Source of the DNA: an uncultured Prevotellaceae bacterium
GTDB lineage: Bacteria; Bacteroidota; Bacteroidia; Bacteroidales; Bacteroidaceae
NCBI GenBank assembly: GCA_900316975.1
Contig: ONFA01000006.1
Span: forward strand, 1 to 64,000
Length of the DNA: 64,000 nucleotides
Direction of reading: 5' to 3'
Shown: piece by piece, positions 14,471 through 22,811 of the stretch
How positions within the stretch are numbered: position 1 is the first letter of the stretch
How the letters are laid out: every line of letters starts with the position of its first letter
Notes under the pieces: generated by a model
Told to the model about the DNA's origin: nothing
Databases searched by the model: none
What the model saw: only the letters and a program-made list of their open reading frames with translations
Made by a program: the position numbers and the translations under genes

Positions 14471-15565
14471 TTAAGAAAGACCCAACAATGGTTTCAACTG
14501 ATCCTCTTTATAGAGAATCCATGCTGAGGTGCACAAGAATGCTAAGAACACGACAATGAGCACTATCTTGGAACGCGCAGGACCTGATTTCTTCACTGGC
14601 ACCGTCGCACTTTGCAAAGTGGTGAAAGAAGGAGTCTCCTCCTGCACCTTTGCCTCAGCTGCCATGAGCTGCTGTGCCAAAGAGTTGTAGGCGTTATACT
14701 TGAGCTGCATGTCATTCTCCAGATTGAGGAGTTTGGTGCGGTCGCTCTGGTACATCAAATCCTGGTTAGCATCGGCATAAGTGGCATACTTTTCGCGTGC
14801 CTCGTCATAACGGACTTTTGCCTCTTCATACAATTTTCGATTGTATTCCAAATCTACACGAGCCTTCTTTGTACGGTAATCGGTGATGAAATCTTGCAAA
14901 CGCGCCTTCACTGAATCTGCCATCGTTGCACAAATAAGCGGGTCTTGGTCAGTCACTGAGATGGTGATGACCAGGGTCTTGTTGTCCACATCGCAGGCTA
15001 CTTTCTTTTCCAATGATTTGACAATCGCCGTTTGGTCTTTAGTCAATTGGAAAGGGTCGATATGGTCTTCGGCAATATTGTCAGTTTCGAAAGGAAGAAG
15101 GCTTACCAAACCCTCCATGGCAGCCCCCATTGCAGCAGACCACCATGGCACCTTCTGGTCGTTCATCAGATAGTCGTAGTAACTCGTGATCCGAGTACTG
15201 TCTTTCTTGTGAACAGGAATATTGAATAGGCTTATTTTGAAATCAGTCGAATTGACCAAATCAGGATAGAGGGTGGGGTAAAGGGCTTCAGACCCCATTG
15301 CACCAGAACCCATCTTCAGACCAAATTGAGAAGCAAGTGCTGAAAGTGAATTGGACGAACGGCTGGTTGTCAATTCTGGTGCCAACTGCACCTCGCATGT
15401 GTAGTAGTTTGGGATGGAGAGCATAATGATACATGCCAACACAAAAGTGATGGGAAGTACTTTCCAATAAAGTTTCTTGCGTCTTTTCAGCGCAGCAAAC
15501 AGTGCTTGAAAGTCAATGTGGCTCTCCTCTTCCTGAATTTCTATGTTTTGTTGCTGATTATCCAT
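14471..15565 (-). CDS. Wzz-like chain length determinant protein
   Basis: A 364-residue inner-membrane protein with transmembrane segments near residues 36-52 and 335-355 enclosing a periplasmic coiled coil, the arrangement of polysaccharide co-polymerases that set chain length. No Walker motifs or C-terminal tyrosine cluster are seen, so it lacks the kinase domain found in Wzc. It sits 18 bp after the Wza-like gene and before the PHP phosphatase. Confidence 0.9.
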   Translation of the reverse strand: MDNQQQNIEIQEEESHIDFQALFAALKRRKKLYWKVLPITFVLACIIMLSIPNYYTCEVQLAPELTTSRSSNSLSALASQFGLKMGSGAMGSEALYPTLYPDLVNSTDFKISLFNIPVHKKDSTRITSYYDYLMNDQKVPWWSAAMGAAMEGLVSLLPFETDNIAEDHIDPFQLTKDQTAIVKSLEKKVACDVDNKTLVITISVTDQDPLICATMADSVKARLQDFITDYRTKKARVDLEYNRKLYEEAKVRYDEAREKYATYADANQDLMYQSDRTKLLNLENDMQLKYNAYNSLAQQLMAAEAKVQEETPSFTTLQSATVPVKKSGPARSKIVLIVVFLAFLCTSAWILYKEDQLKPLLGLS

Positions 15566-15583
15566 AATATGAACTTCTTGGTT

Positions 15584-18028
15584 TTATTTTGTCAGATATG
15601 CTATCAAAGCCACCATGGTAGCCAATGGACTCAAGACAGCACCAATGGATGTAATACTTGCCAAATCCACATGTTTCTTCTTCTTGCTGGGCACAATGAT
15701 TTCGCTGCCAGGTTCCACGTTTGTTCCCTTTGCCACATGATCCATCATACCATTCTGATAGACAATGAAGGTCTTTTTCTTCTTGGCACTTTCGCTATAG
15801 CCGCCAGCATTGTCAATGTACCATTTCACGTTCTTTCCCTTCACGTATGTCACGGTGTTGGGGAACTGGACGTCACCTGAGATTCTGACGGTTCCATTGT
15901 ATTCAGGAATGTCGATGCGGTCATTTTCGCGAAGCACGATATCATATTGACCACCTGGCTCCTTCAGAGCCTTTTCCAAATCAATGCCTATAGGATAGGT
16001 GTCATCCAACTCCATCTTATTCCAAGAGATGGAGTCCTTGTCTTCCAATGTGTTGCGCAAGTTTTCCAACACAGCTTGCTTACGCTGTCTCTCCTCGTCA
16101 TTCATCCGACGAATCAAACGGGCACCCTTGATGTAGGCATCCTGTGTCACACCGCCAGCCATCTGGATGGCATCCGTCAGGCGAAGATTCTTCTTTTCCA
16201 ACGTGAATGCACCTTCGTAGTTCACCTCGCCTGTCACAGTGATGTTCTTAGGCATCACATAGCCAGGGCTGCGGCGAACATGCACCACATCGTATGGCTG
16301 AAGGATAAAATTACGATTTCCATTGATGACCAATCCATCCTTGATGTCAAACTGATAGGTTTCGGCAATGTCTCGCGTCTTTTCGGTAGAATATGGGTTG
16401 TCGATGCGGCGGCTCACATCCACACGTGCCAACGATGCTCCATCACGCAAACCACCCGCCTGAACAATCAGGTCCTCAATGGTTGTATTGTCAGCATACT
16501 CATAATCGCCAGGAGTCATCACTTCGCCCGTGATAGTGAAAGAGCGTTCCTTGCGGAGTTCCTCTTGGGTGGGAATGAACACAACATCCTCATTCTTCAA
16601 TGGAATATCTGCCACAGTACCATCCATGATACCTTTCACATCAATCGGAATCACCTCCAAGGTACGGTCTTCTTTCAGACGGTGAATGATGGCGTGATCC
16701 AAGAATGCATCTTCTGTCAGTCCATCGGCAGCCTGAATCAGGCTTCGTACGGAGCAGACATCACCACTGATGTTAAACATGCCAGGGCGGAACACTGCAC
16801 CCTTAATCTCGACCATATTGTCGTAACGGTTGAGGATGGCATCTACAGAAACAGCATCACCATCGTCAATGGTAAATGCATTCATCTCAAACTCGTCAAT
16901 ATTGTGTACAGTATAGCGTTCACCCGTCTGACGAACAAGACGCACAGACTTTTTGTAAGCATCGCCTGTGTAACCACCTGCATACTTAAGCAACGTTCCC
17001 ACGGTCTCCGTTCTACGCATTTCGTAAAACATCGGGCGTTTCACATTACCCGTGATACCGACCAAACAGTCATAAGGCTCCACGTGGATGACATCATCAT
17101 CTTCCAAATTGATATTGCCAGCCAATCTACCATTCAACAAATATTCATAGAAATCGACAACTGTCACCAATCTGCCACCTCTATACACCTTGATGTTACG
17201 CAACGTACCTAACGGCTTGATACCTCCAGCCATCGAGATGGCATGGAACACGGTAGCAAATGAGGACATATTGTAAGTACCTGGATTATTTACCTCGCCC
17301 ATGATATTCACCATGATGGAACGAGTCTGTCCCAGAGTCAGACGGACGCTTGAGCCTTGATAATGCTTACCCACGGTTGCTTTAATCTTGCTTTGAGCCG
17401 CTGCTACAGTGAGACCGCTCACATGGATAGGACCTACGCCTGCCACGGTGATGGTTCCCTCTGGAGAAATCGTATGAACTAATGTTTTCTGCGATTCACC
17501 ATAAATGTCAATCACCAATTGGTCACCAGCACCGACTACATAGTTTTGGGGAGTGGGGACATTGGGATTCACGGAAATGCGGCGGAATTGATCATGCCCA
17601 AACACACGTTTTCCTGCTGTTTCGCCCTGAACATTCTGAGTGGATTGTACATCGCGCTCAGCATCAGCATGTTCTTCTGCAGCGTCCATGTGGATTTCCC
17701 CTGTTGTGCCACGACGGGCTGTTGTCACTTCCTGGGAAACCGTACCATCTCCATTGCCCTGCATGCGGTCGGTCGCCATTGATACCGCACCATCTGCGGC
17801 TGACGTGAGCCCTCTGTTTTTTATTTGTGCATCGTATTGATTGCGGATTCGACGAATCTGCTCTATTTGTACGCCACGCTGCATCAAACTTGTCACAATC
17901 TGTGACTGGCTTCGACCAGCCTTTGATTCACTTGCAATGAAAGCCAGCACTTGCGTGTCTGACATCTGCGCAAAGGCGCCCACACATGCCATCAGGCAAA
18001 ACATGGTTGCCAACAAAACTCTTTTCAT
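15584..18028 (-). CDS. Wza-like polysaccharide export protein with SLBB repeats
   Basis: An 814-residue exported protein: signal peptide (about 1-20), a polysaccharide biosynthesis/export domain (about 155-230; VGAGDQLVIDIYGE), then a series of about six SLBB domains (ubiquitin-like folds, each opened by V.I.GEV..PG.Y), and a C-terminal hydrophobic helix (about 790-814). Such proteins form the outer-membrane or periplasm-spanning channel for capsule or exopolysaccharide. A Cys in the signal region (LMAC) might be lipid-modified but is a poor lipobox. It leads the operon with Wzz-like and PHP phosphatase genes; promoter at 18140-18147 gives a leader of about 105 nt. Confidence 0.92.
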   Translation of the reverse strand: MKRVLLATMFCLMACVGAFAQMSDTQVLAFIASESKAGRSQSQIVTSLMQRGVQIEQIRRIRNQYDAQIKNRGLTSAADGAVSMATDRMQGNGDGTVSQEVTTARRGTTGEIHMDAAEEHADAERDVQSTQNVQGETAGKRVFGHDQFRRISVNPNVPTPQNYVVGAGDQLVIDIYGESQKTLVHTISPEGTITVAGVGPIHVSGLTVAAAQSKIKATVGKHYQGSSVRLTLGQTRSIMVNIMGEVNNPGTYNMSSFATVFHAISMAGGIKPLGTLRNIKVYRGGRLVTVVDFYEYLLNGRLAGNINLEDDDVIHVEPYDCLVGITGNVKRPMFYEMRRTETVGTLLKYAGGYTGDAYKKSVRLVRQTGERYTVHNIDEFEMNAFTIDDGDAVSVDAILNRYDNMVEIKGAVFRPGMFNISGDVCSVRSLIQAADGLTEDAFLDHAIIHRLKEDRTLEVIPIDVKGIMDGTVADIPLKNEDVVFIPTQEELRKERSFTITGEVMTPGDYEYADNTTIEDLIVQAGGLRDGASLARVDVSRRIDNPYSTEKTRDIAETYQFDIKDGLVINGNRNFILQPYDVVHVRRSPGYVMPKNITVTGEVNYEGAFTLEKKNLRLTDAIQMAGGVTQDAYIKGARLIRRMNDEERQRKQAVLENLRNTLEDKDSISWNKMELDDTYPIGIDLEKALKEPGGQYDIVLRENDRIDIPEYNGTVRISGDVQFPNTVTYVKGKNVKWYIDNAGGYSESAKKKKTFIVYQNGMMDHVAKGTNVEPGSEIIVPSKKKKHVDLASITSIGAVLSPLATMVALIAYLTK

Positions 18029-18139
18029 ATCAAATATTTCTTTTATTTCTTCTCATCTTGGTCGAGCGACCCTTTTCATAAATCATTTTGTGTCATTTCG
18101 GTTTTTAGTTCACTTGACACACAATTTCCATAATTGGTG

Positions 18140-18147
18140 CAAAGTTA
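18140..18147 (-). promoter_or_regulatory. Promoter -7 box of the export operon
   Basis: TAACTTTG on the minus strand, about 110 bases before the Wza-like start. Confidence 0.6.
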
Positions 18148-18212
18148 CAACTTTTTTTCCGCTCTCATGGCGAAAAGTTCTCATTTTTTATTAAAAAACA
18201 AAAAAGATTTAA

Positions 18213-18220
18213 TAATTTTG
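18213..18220 (+). promoter_or_regulatory. Promoter -7 box of the acyltransferase pair
   Basis: TAATTTTG, 17 bases before the ATG at 18238, giving a very short leader. Confidence 0.65.
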
Positions 18221-18237
18221 CACGTCATTTCAATATT

Positions 18238-19128
18238 ATGGCTATAGAAGGAGAAGAATTCAGGGTTGACGTGGACCAGGTTTTGAAGGACAAACTCGGC
18301 AAAAAATCCAAGTTTGTTCCTCAATTTATGATGTCTTGGCTGAAGAATATTATCCACCAGGACTGGATGAATGTGCATCTGTGCGGGGAAGGTAAGGGAC
18401 AAGTGGGAGTTGAGTGGCTGGACGGATGTCTCAAATATCTGAATTGCACGACAAAAGTGCAGACCAGCATTGACGGGGTCATCCAAGAAGGTTTAGACGC
18501 TCTGCCAAGTAATGAGGGAGGGCGTTACTTCACCATCGTAAGTAATCATCCCCTTGGTGGACAGGATGGAATTGCATTAGGTTCCATCATTTGCCACAAG
18601 TACAACAGTCAGATGGTCTATTTGGTAAATGACATCTTAATGAGTTTCAAAGGATTGGCACCACTCTGCGTACCCATCAACAAGACGGGACGCAACAGCA
18701 GGAACTTTCCCAAGATGGTCGAGGCAGCCTTTCAGTCAGAGAAGAATGTGGTGATGTTCCCCGCTGGACTTTGTTCTCGCAAGGGAGAAGACGGCATCAT
18801 CAGGGATATTGAGTGGAAGAAGACCTTCATCACGAAGTCTGTACAGTATCAAAGGGACGTGATTCCAGTGCATTTCTCTGGTCACAACTCTGACCGTTTC
18901 TACAACATAGCCCGTTGGTGCAAGCGTCTGCACATCAAATTCAATATCGCCATGCTCTATTTGGCCGATGAGATGTACAAAAACCAAGGGAAAACATTCA
19001 CAGTCACCTTCGGCAAACCCATTCCATGGCAGACTTTCGACAAATCGAAATCCCCCACAGAATGGGCGCAATGGGTAAAAGAAAAGGTTTACCAACTCAA
19101 CAAAGACGCATCCTATAAACAAGAATAA
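18238..19128 (+). CDS. glsA: PlsC-like O-acyltransferase, probable glycine-lipid GlsA
   Basis: A 296-residue acyltransferase with the PlsC-type motif in variant form (SNHPLGGQDG: His and Asp five apart instead of four) and a later VMFPAGLCSR block that binds the phosphate or acyl acceptor. In Bacteroides, a similar adjacent pair (glsA O-acyltransferase, glsB N-acyltransferase) makes acyloxyacyl glycine lipids. The next gene, 13 bases downstream, is the expected GNAT-fold partner. The assignment rests on this pairing; ornithine or other amino-acid lipids are the alternative. Confidence 0.8.
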   Translation: MAIEGEEFRVDVDQVLKDKLGKKSKFVPQFMMSWLKNIIHQDWMNVHLCGEGKGQVGVEWLDGCLKYLNCTTKVQTSIDGVIQEGLDALPSNEGGRYFTIVSNHPLGGQDGIALGSIICHKYNSQMVYLVNDILMSFKGLAPLCVPINKTGRNSRNFPKMVEAAFQSEKNVVMFPAGLCSRKGEDGIIRDIEWKKTFITKSVQYQRDVIPVHFSGHNSDRFYNIARWCKRLHIKFNIAMLYLADEMYKNQGKTFTVTFGKPIPWQTFDKSKSPTEWAQWVKEKVYQLNKDASYKQE

Positions 19129-19141
19129 GGAAATACAAGAT

Positions 19142-20188
19142 ATGGAAGCAGAAATCATCGCACCTATCCCCAAAGAGGTGCTGAAATCAGAACTCACCGA
19201 CGAGCGGCGATTGCGCATGACCAGCAAGAGCAACAATGAGGTCTATGTCGTCACATGGCAAAATGCCCCCAATGTTGTACGCGAAATCGGCCGTCTGCGC
19301 GAGATAGCCTTTCGTGCTGCAGGTGGTGGTACAGGTCTTGAATGCGACCTTGACAAGTTCGACACGATGGAAAATCCCTACAAGCAACTCATCGTGTGGA
19401 ACCCCGAATCGGAAGAAATCATCGGTGGCTATCGCTACATCCTTGGCCCAGACATACAGTTAGATGAAAAGGGGCAGCCCATCCTTGCCACCAGCCACAT
19501 GTTCCATTTCTCTGACAAATTCATCAAGGAATACATGCCCTACACCATCGAACTGGGACGTTCATTCGTCACTCTCGAGTACCAGTCCACTCGTGCCGAT
19601 GGTAAATCCATCTTTGCCCTCGACAACCTGTGGGACGGACTTGGTGCCTTGGCAGTCATCATGCCTGGATGTAAGTATTTCTTCGGCAAGATGACCATGT
19701 ACCCCAGTTACAACCGTAAGGGACGTGACATGATTCTTTATTTCCTGCGCAAACACTTCGGTGACAAAGACGGACTCGTAATCCCCACCAAACCTCTTGA
19801 GTTGGAGAATGACCCGAAAGAATTTGAGGAGCTTTTCTGCGAAGATTCTTTCAAGGAAGACTACAAGATTCTGAACCATGAGGTGCGCGCATTGGGTTAC
19901 AACATACCGCCATTGGTCAATGCCTATATGAGCCTTTCCCCCACCATGAAGATGTTTGGCACAGCCATCAACTATGGTTTTGGAGAAGTGGAAGAAACCG
20001 GCATCCTCATTGCTGTCAGCGAGATTTACGACCAGAAACGAATCCGCTACGTTGACAATTTCGCTAAAGAGCATCCTGAATTTGTTCAAATCACCAGCGG
20101 AGCCAACAAGGTCATCTATGAACCCAAAAACAAGAAAGATACACTAATGAAAGATACACTAATGGATGACTTCGATCCTGTGAAATAA
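19142..20188 (+). CDS. glsB: GNAT-fold N-acyltransferase, probable glycine-lipid GlsB
   Basis: A 348-residue member of the hemolysin-like/OlsB acyltransferase family. It has the conserved E.GR.FV box (ELGRSFVTLEYQ) and GG.R segments (IIGGYRYI) of amino-acid N-acyltransferases, which use acyl-ACP to make N-acyl amino acids. With the preceding O-acyltransferase it forms a two-gene unit for an amino-acid-based membrane lipid, most likely of glycine. A strong terminator follows at 20217. Near the end, a 15-bp sequence (GATACACTAATGAAA-like) is duplicated, adding a short DTLMKDTLMDD tail. Confidence 0.82.
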   Translation: MEAEIIAPIPKEVLKSELTDERRLRMTSKSNNEVYVVTWQNAPNVVREIGRLREIAFRAAGGGTGLECDLDKFDTMENPYKQLIVWNPESEEIIGGYRYILGPDIQLDEKGQPILATSHMFHFSDKFIKEYMPYTIELGRSFVTLEYQSTRADGKSIFALDNLWDGLGALAVIMPGCKYFFGKMTMYPSYNRKGRDMILYFLRKHFGDKDGLVIPTKPLELENDPKEFEELFCEDSFKEDYKILNHEVRALGYNIPPLVNAYMSLSPTMKMFGTAINYGFGEVEETGILIAVSEIYDQKRIRYVDNFAKEHPEFVQITSGANKVIYEPKNKKDTLMKDTLMDDFDPVK

Positions 20189-20216
20189 TGCCTGTATTCA
20201 CACATATATTATATAT

Positions 20217-20256
20217 AAGTGGCACAAAACATCAGTTTTTGTGCCACTTTATTTTG
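20217..20256 (+). terminator. Intrinsic terminator after the acyltransferase pair
   Basis: 13-bp stem AAGTGGCACAAAA (20217-20229) / TTTTGTGCCACTT (20237-20249) followed by TATTTTG. Confidence 0.9.
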
Positions 20257-20283
20257 TCATTCCAAACAAAATATCTAATTTTG
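20253..20283 (+). promoter_or_regulatory. Promoter of the CoA-transferase gene
   Basis: -33 TTTG (20253-20256), 19-nt spacer, -7 TAATTTTG (20276-20283), 38 bases before the ATG. The -33 overlaps the terminator tail. Confidence 0.8.
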
Positions 20284-20320
20284 CACAAATTTTGAAAATT
20301 TGTGTAATACTTAAAGGTTT

Positions 20321-21817
20321 ATGGCATTTACAAGAATCACCGCTGCAGAGGCTGCAGCACTCATTAAAAATGGAGACAACATCGGCCTGTCTGGTTTCAC
20401 TCCAGCAGGCACACCCAAAGCAGTAACGGCAGAGATTGCTAAAATAGCTCATGCTGAGCACGAAGCAGGACGTCCCTACCAGATTGGCATCTTCACAGGT
20501 GCTTCGACGGGTCAGTCCTGCGATGGTGTATTGTCTGACGAGCAGGCTATCCGCTATCGTGCCCCATACACAACCAACTCCACGTTCCGTAAGCATGTCA
20601 ATGCCGGTGAGATTGCCTACAACGACATCCACCTCGGCATGATGGCACAGGACCTCCGCTACGGATTCCTGGGCGATGTCGATTGGGCAATCATTGAAGT
20701 ATGTGCTATCGAGGAAGACGGCAAAGTCTATCTCACTGCCGCAGGAGGTATCTCCCCCACCGTTGCCCGTTTGGCAAAGAAGGGAGTCATCCTCGAGTTG
20801 AACGCCTTCCATTCACCCAATTCAAAAGGCATCCATGATGTATATGAGCCACTCGACCCTCCTTATCGCAAACCCATCCCCATTGAGAAAGTGACTGACC
20901 GCATAGGTACACCCTACCTTCAGATTGACCCCAAGAAGATTGTGGGCGTGGTTGAATGTAACATCCCCGATGAGGCACGCTCTTTCAAAGATGCAGACCC
21001 CATCACCGACAAGATTGGTGAGAACGTGGCAAATTTCCTCATGAGCGAGAAGAAACGCGGCATCATTCCCCCAAGTTTCCTTCCTTTCCAAAGCGGTGTG
21101 GGCACAACAGCCAATGCCATCCTCTTCGCATTGGGGAGCAACCCTGAAATGCCACAAATGGAGGTTTATACTGAGGTGCTCCAGAATGCCATTGTCGATC
21201 TCATGTTCCAAGAGAAAGTAAAGTGCGCTTCCACTTGCTCACTCACTGTCACTAACGACAAACTCTTGAGCATCTACGACAACATAGATTTCTTTAAGGA
21301 CAGACTCGTACTTCGTCAGTCAGAAATCTCCAATAACGCTGAGGTGATTCGTCGTTTAGGACTCATCGCCATCAACACCGCCATCGAAGTTGACTTATAT
21401 GGACACGCAAACTCCACACAGATTTGCGGCACCAAGATGATGAACGGTATCGGTGGTTCTGGCGATTTCGAGCGCAACGCCTTCCTCAGCATTTTCACTT
21501 GCTCATCTGTAGCCAAAGGTGGTGCTATCTCTGCCATCGTGCCGTTCTGCAGTCATGTTGACCACACTGAGCATGATGTCAATGTCATCGTGACCGAGCA
21601 AGGTGTAGCCGACTTGCGCGGCAAGAGCCCTATTGAGCGCGCACATGCCATCATTGAGAACTGTGCACACCCTGACTACAAGCAACTCCTTTGGGACTAC
21701 CTCAAGATTTCGCAGAAGGGTCAGTCATGGCACAACCTCGCTGCCACCCATGCATTCCATGACACCTTCATCAAGGAGGGCGACATGCACAAGGTGGATT
21801 TCAGCAAATTCGCATAA
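20321..21817 (+). CDS. Acetyl-CoA hydrolase/succinyl-CoA:acetate CoA-transferase family
   Basis: A 498-residue class I CoA-transferase resembling Cat1/AarC. It would exchange CoA between acetyl-CoA and succinate (or propionate/acetate pairs) in fermentation. Evidence: Gly-rich SGFTPAGTPKAV near the N-terminus, the CoA-binding loop SGVGTTANAI, the probable catalytic Glu in VYTEVLQ, and the late GGSGDFERNAF and IVTEQGVADLRG blocks. In succinate/propionate-forming Bacteroidales this enzyme links the succinate pathway to ATP yield. Own promoter and monocistronic layout. Confidence 0.9.
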   Translation: MAFTRITAAEAAALIKNGDNIGLSGFTPAGTPKAVTAEIAKIAHAEHEAGRPYQIGIFTGASTGQSCDGVLSDEQAIRYRAPYTTNSTFRKHVNAGEIAYNDIHLGMMAQDLRYGFLGDVDWAIIEVCAIEEDGKVYLTAAGGISPTVARLAKKGVILELNAFHSPNSKGIHDVYEPLDPPYRKPIPIEKVTDRIGTPYLQIDPKKIVGVVECNIPDEARSFKDADPITDKIGENVANFLMSEKKRGIIPPSFLPFQSGVGTTANAILFALGSNPEMPQMEVYTEVLQNAIVDLMFQEKVKCASTCSLTVTNDKLLSIYDNIDFFKDRLVLRQSEISNNAEVIRRLGLIAINTAIEVDLYGHANSTQICGTKMMNGIGGSGDFERNAFLSIFTCSSVAKGGAISAIVPFCSHVDHTEHDVNVIVTEQGVADLRGKSPIERAHAIIENCAHPDYKQLLWDYLKISQKGQSWHNLAATHAFHDTFIKEGDMHKVDFSKFA

Positions 21818-21838
21818 AACATATAAAAAATAATTTAT

Positions 21839-21910
21839 GATCATTCGTGGTTAATTCGTGATCATTCGTGTTGAAATAAAAACATGAATTACCAGGAATT
21901 AACCACGAAT
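21839..21910. repeat. ATTCGTGG tandem/inverted repeat
   Basis: GATCATTCGTG occurs at 21839-21849 and 21860-21870. The 15-mer ATTCGTGGTTAATTC (21843-21857) is perfectly inverted at 21896-21910. Same architecture (tandem arm, spacer, inverted arm) as the core-and-arms elements but with a different core. Confidence 0.8.
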
Positions 21911-21945
21911 TCTTCATCCATTCTATTGACAAAGCATTACTGATT

Positions 21946-22734
21946 ATGAAGTTCATCTCATGGAATGTTAATGGCCTCCGTGCCGTATGTGGTAAGGGCT
22001 TTTCCGAAGTCTTCACCACGCTCGACGCGGATTTCTTTTGTCTGCAAGAGACGAAGATGCAGGAGGGACAGCTTGACCTCGCCTTTCCGGGTTATCAGTC
22101 TTACTGGAACTATGCTGAGAAGAAAGGTTATTCAGGCACAGCCATCTACACCAAGCACACCCCCCTCTCCGTCACCCTTGGATTGCCCGATGAAATCGTC
22201 TCTTCCATGCCTGACAACGGGTGGCTTGACATGAATACCGAAGGGCGCGTCATCACCCTCGAATATGAGAAGTTCTTCGTCATTACTGTCTATACACCAA
22301 ACTCTCAAGATGGGCTAAAACGCCTTGACCAACGCATGACATGGGATGACGCATTCCGTCTCTACCTTCAAAAACTTGATGCACAAAAACCCGTGCTTGT
22401 TTGTGGCGACATGAACGTGGCACATGAGGAGATAGACATCAAGAACCCGAAGTCCAATCGACACAACGCCGGTTTCACCGATGAAGAACGCGCCAAGTTC
22501 ACCGACCTCCTCAATGCCGGTTTCACCGACACATTCCGTCATTTCTTTCCTAACACCCCCGACATCTATTCGTGGTGGAGTTATCGTTTCCATGCCCGCG
22601 AAAAGAATGCCGGTTGGCGCATCGACTATTGGCTATGCTCCAACCGACTACAATCCCAACTTCAATCAGCAAAGATACACACTGACATCATGGGGAGTGA
22701 CCATTGCCCTGTAGAGGTGGAAGTAATACTTTAA
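21946..22734 (+). CDS. xth: Exodeoxyribonuclease III (AP endonuclease, ExoA/XthA type)
   Basis: Base-excision repair enzyme cutting 5' of abasic sites and degrading 3' ends. The 262 residues carry the whole EEP motif set: SWNVNGLRA, LQETKMQ (metal Glu), VYTPNS, GDMNVAH, the NAGFTDEER region, the catalytic Asp/His pair in GSDHCPVEV at the C-terminus. Length fits the bacterial ExoIII family. It stands alone, convergent with the DUF4419 gene. Confidence 0.95.
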   Translation: MKFISWNVNGLRAVCGKGFSEVFTTLDADFFCLQETKMQEGQLDLAFPGYQSYWNYAEKKGYSGTAIYTKHTPLSVTLGLPDEIVSSMPDNGWLDMNTEGRVITLEYEKFFVITVYTPNSQDGLKRLDQRMTWDDAFRLYLQKLDAQKPVLVCGDMNVAHEEIDIKNPKSNRHNAGFTDEERAKFTDLLNAGFTDTFRHFFPNTPDIYSWWSYRFHAREKNAGWRIDYWLCSNRLQSQLQSAKIHTDIMGSDHCPVEVEVIL

Positions 22735-22811
22735 GCCTATTTCTCTATCATATCCATTCGGCAAATAGGTTCAGCTTTGAGATATCAAACTTCGCCCCCT
22801 CGGTTTTCCCT

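Noticed and set aside
15947..17212. 421-codon plus-strand frame
   Set aside because: Antisense to the Wza-like gene, which has clear SLBB domains.
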